Source: Paracoccus sp. (in: a-proteobacteria) (GTDB lineage Bacteria > Pseudomonadota > Alphaproteobacteria > Rhodobacterales > Rhodobacteraceae). From it: DNA of 64,000 nucleotides. Both the position numbers and the translations under genes were made by a program. Of this stretch, positions 63,255-64,000 are shown piece by piece; position 1 is the stretch's first letter; every line of letters starts with the position of its first letter. The DNA lies in NCBI RefSeq assembly GCF_030536915.1, contig NZ_JAUNPC010000004.1:1-64000 (forward strand). The letters are read 5' to 3'. Under the pieces are notes generated by a model, which was not told the DNA's origin, made no database searches, and was given only the letters and a program-made list of their open reading frames with translations.

Positions 63255-64000
63255 TCAGTCCCCCGGCGTCAGCCGCGCGAAGGCGGCGCGTTCGGCCGCC
63301 GCGTCGATGAAATCGCCCGCCGAGATGCCGAAGCGCCGCAGGAAGGGCACCCGCTGGCTATAGCTCTGGAACCGCACCTTGTCGCCGAAAAACTCGCGCA
63401 TCACGGGTTCCAGATGGCCGATGCCGTCGGCAAGGCCGAGGGACACGGCCTCGCGCCCGACCCAGACATCGCCGGTGAAATAGTCGCGCGCGGGGTCCAG
63501 CCTGTCGCCGCGGCGCGCGCGGACCTGCGCCTTGAAGGCCTCGTGGATCGGTTCCAGCAGGCGGTGCAGGCGGGCCACGTCCTCGGGTTTTTCCGGGCGA
63601 AAGGGGTCGAGCCAGGACTTGGCGGTGCCGGCGGTATGGACGCGCCGCTCGATCCCGTAGCGGGAAATAAGTTCGGAAAAACCGAAGCTTGCCGAGATCA
63701 CGCCGATGGACCCCAGCACCGAGGACTCGTCCGCCCAGATCGTGTCGGCGGCGGTGGCAAGCCAGTAGCCGCCCGAGGCCGCGACGTCTTCGACGAAGAC
63801 ATGGACGGGGATGTGGTGACGGTCGGCCAGCCGCCGGATGCGAGCCGCGATCAGCGAGGACTGGACCGGAGAGCCGCCGGGCGAGTTCAGCGCGATGGCG
63901 ACCGCCACCGGCTTGCCGCGGGTGAAGGCGCGGGCCAGCATCGGCGCCAGCCCTGCGTCCGACAGCCCTCCGGCCCCCTGCCGCGTGGCGGTGCCGATGG
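63255..64000 (-). CDS. sppA: Signal peptide peptidase SppA-type (S49 family), 5' end outside window
   Basis: About 248 C-terminal codons of an S49 serine peptidase; the N-terminus lies beyond the right edge. The visible part includes GLSDAGLAPMLARAF, LNSPGGSPVQSSLIAARIRRLA, the catalytic serine in VEDVAASGGYWLATAADTIWAD and SSVLGSIGVISASFGFSELI, as in single-domain SohB/SppA proteins. These enzymes digest leftover signal peptides or membrane fragments. It is the upstream gene of a three-gene block with a 37-residue membrane protein and an SDR. Confidence 0.93.
   Translation of the reverse strand, partial: IGTATRQGAGGLSDAGLAPMLARAFTRGKPVAVAIALNSPGGSPVQSSLIAARIRRLADRHHIPVHVFVEDVAASGGYWLATAADTIWADESSVLGSIGVISASFGFSELISRYGIERRVHTAGTAKSWLDPFRPEKPEDVARLHRLLEPIHEAFKAQVRARRGDRLDPARDYFTGDVWVGREAVSLGLADGIGHLEPVMREFFGDKVRFQSYSQRVPFLRRFGISAGDFIDAAAERAAFARLTPGD

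Overview
The window is a stretch of high-GC alphaproteobacterial chromosome, most likely Paracoccus or a close relative in the Rhodobacteraceae. That assignment rests on base composition and on gene families and pairings typical of the group (a metF/metR divergent pair, DUF1127, DUF1236 and DUF1992 proteins, the ligase-associated DNA repair operon, an sppA/SDR block). No rRNA, tRNA, CRISPR array, prophage or recognisable transposase was seen. Coding is dense, with many ATGA/TGATG stop-start overlaps.

Layout. 1-2.85 kb: end of a BmpA-type nucleoside ABC importer (ATPase, two permeases), interrupted at the ATPase/permease junction by a 365-bp AT-rich insert with a small foreign ORF. 2.9-6.4 kb: gyrB with its own promoter, then an outer-membrane beta-barrel protein. 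6.4-13.9 kb, minus strand: the four-gene ligase-associated DNA repair cluster (exonuclease, ATP-dependent ligase, Lhr-type helicase, PdeM nuclease), an EamA exporter broken by one stop codon, and mobA. 13.9-17.2 kb, plus strand: DUF2478 protein, TusA-like protein, AEC transporter, crotonase, alpha/beta hydrolase. 17.3-22.6 kb: a very unusual Gly/Tyr-rich BON protein, gabT, a rhomboid protease, and split MnmC-like genes. 22.8-29.5 kb: DUF1992, valS, VOC and DUF1428 proteins, an HxlR-type regulator and an Lrp-type regulator. 29.7-35.2 kb: ornithine decarboxylase, metF/metR, DUF4126, an inositol-phosphatase and a DMT exporter. 35.1-42.9 kb: a soluble lytic transglycosylase containing a C16 tract, dapA, an SMR exporter, a HisC-like aminotransferase, a ThDP enzyme and smpB. 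42.9-49.9 kb: DUF1810, sseA, an aromatic/aspartate aminotransferase, DUF1127, rsmE, ubiA and an OmpA-family protein. 49.9-55.5 kb: a 547-bp gene-free gap with an 11-bp-phased GTGCAT array, then prmA, msrA, a P1 peptidase, a DUF1236 protein and gabD. 55.8-64 kb: an RTX metalloprotease, a thiolase, a STAS/anti-sigma pair, uvrC, an AT-rich spacer with a promoter and a DnaA box, an SDR, a 37-residue membrane protein and the end of an sppA-type peptidase.

Functional links. The repair operon, uvrC and gyrB concern DNA integrity. gabT and gabD encode successive steps of GABA use but lie 34 kb apart. metR and metF share a control region carrying a MetR-like box. Two families of dispersed intergenic hairpins are visible; one copy appears to run into the ligase gene and to encode its C-terminal tail.

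The strongest candidates for something undescribed are the precise AT-rich insert in the nucleoside-transporter operon, the GTGCAT array, the promoter with an internal palindrome upstream of no protein gene, and the Gly/Tyr-rich BON protein.
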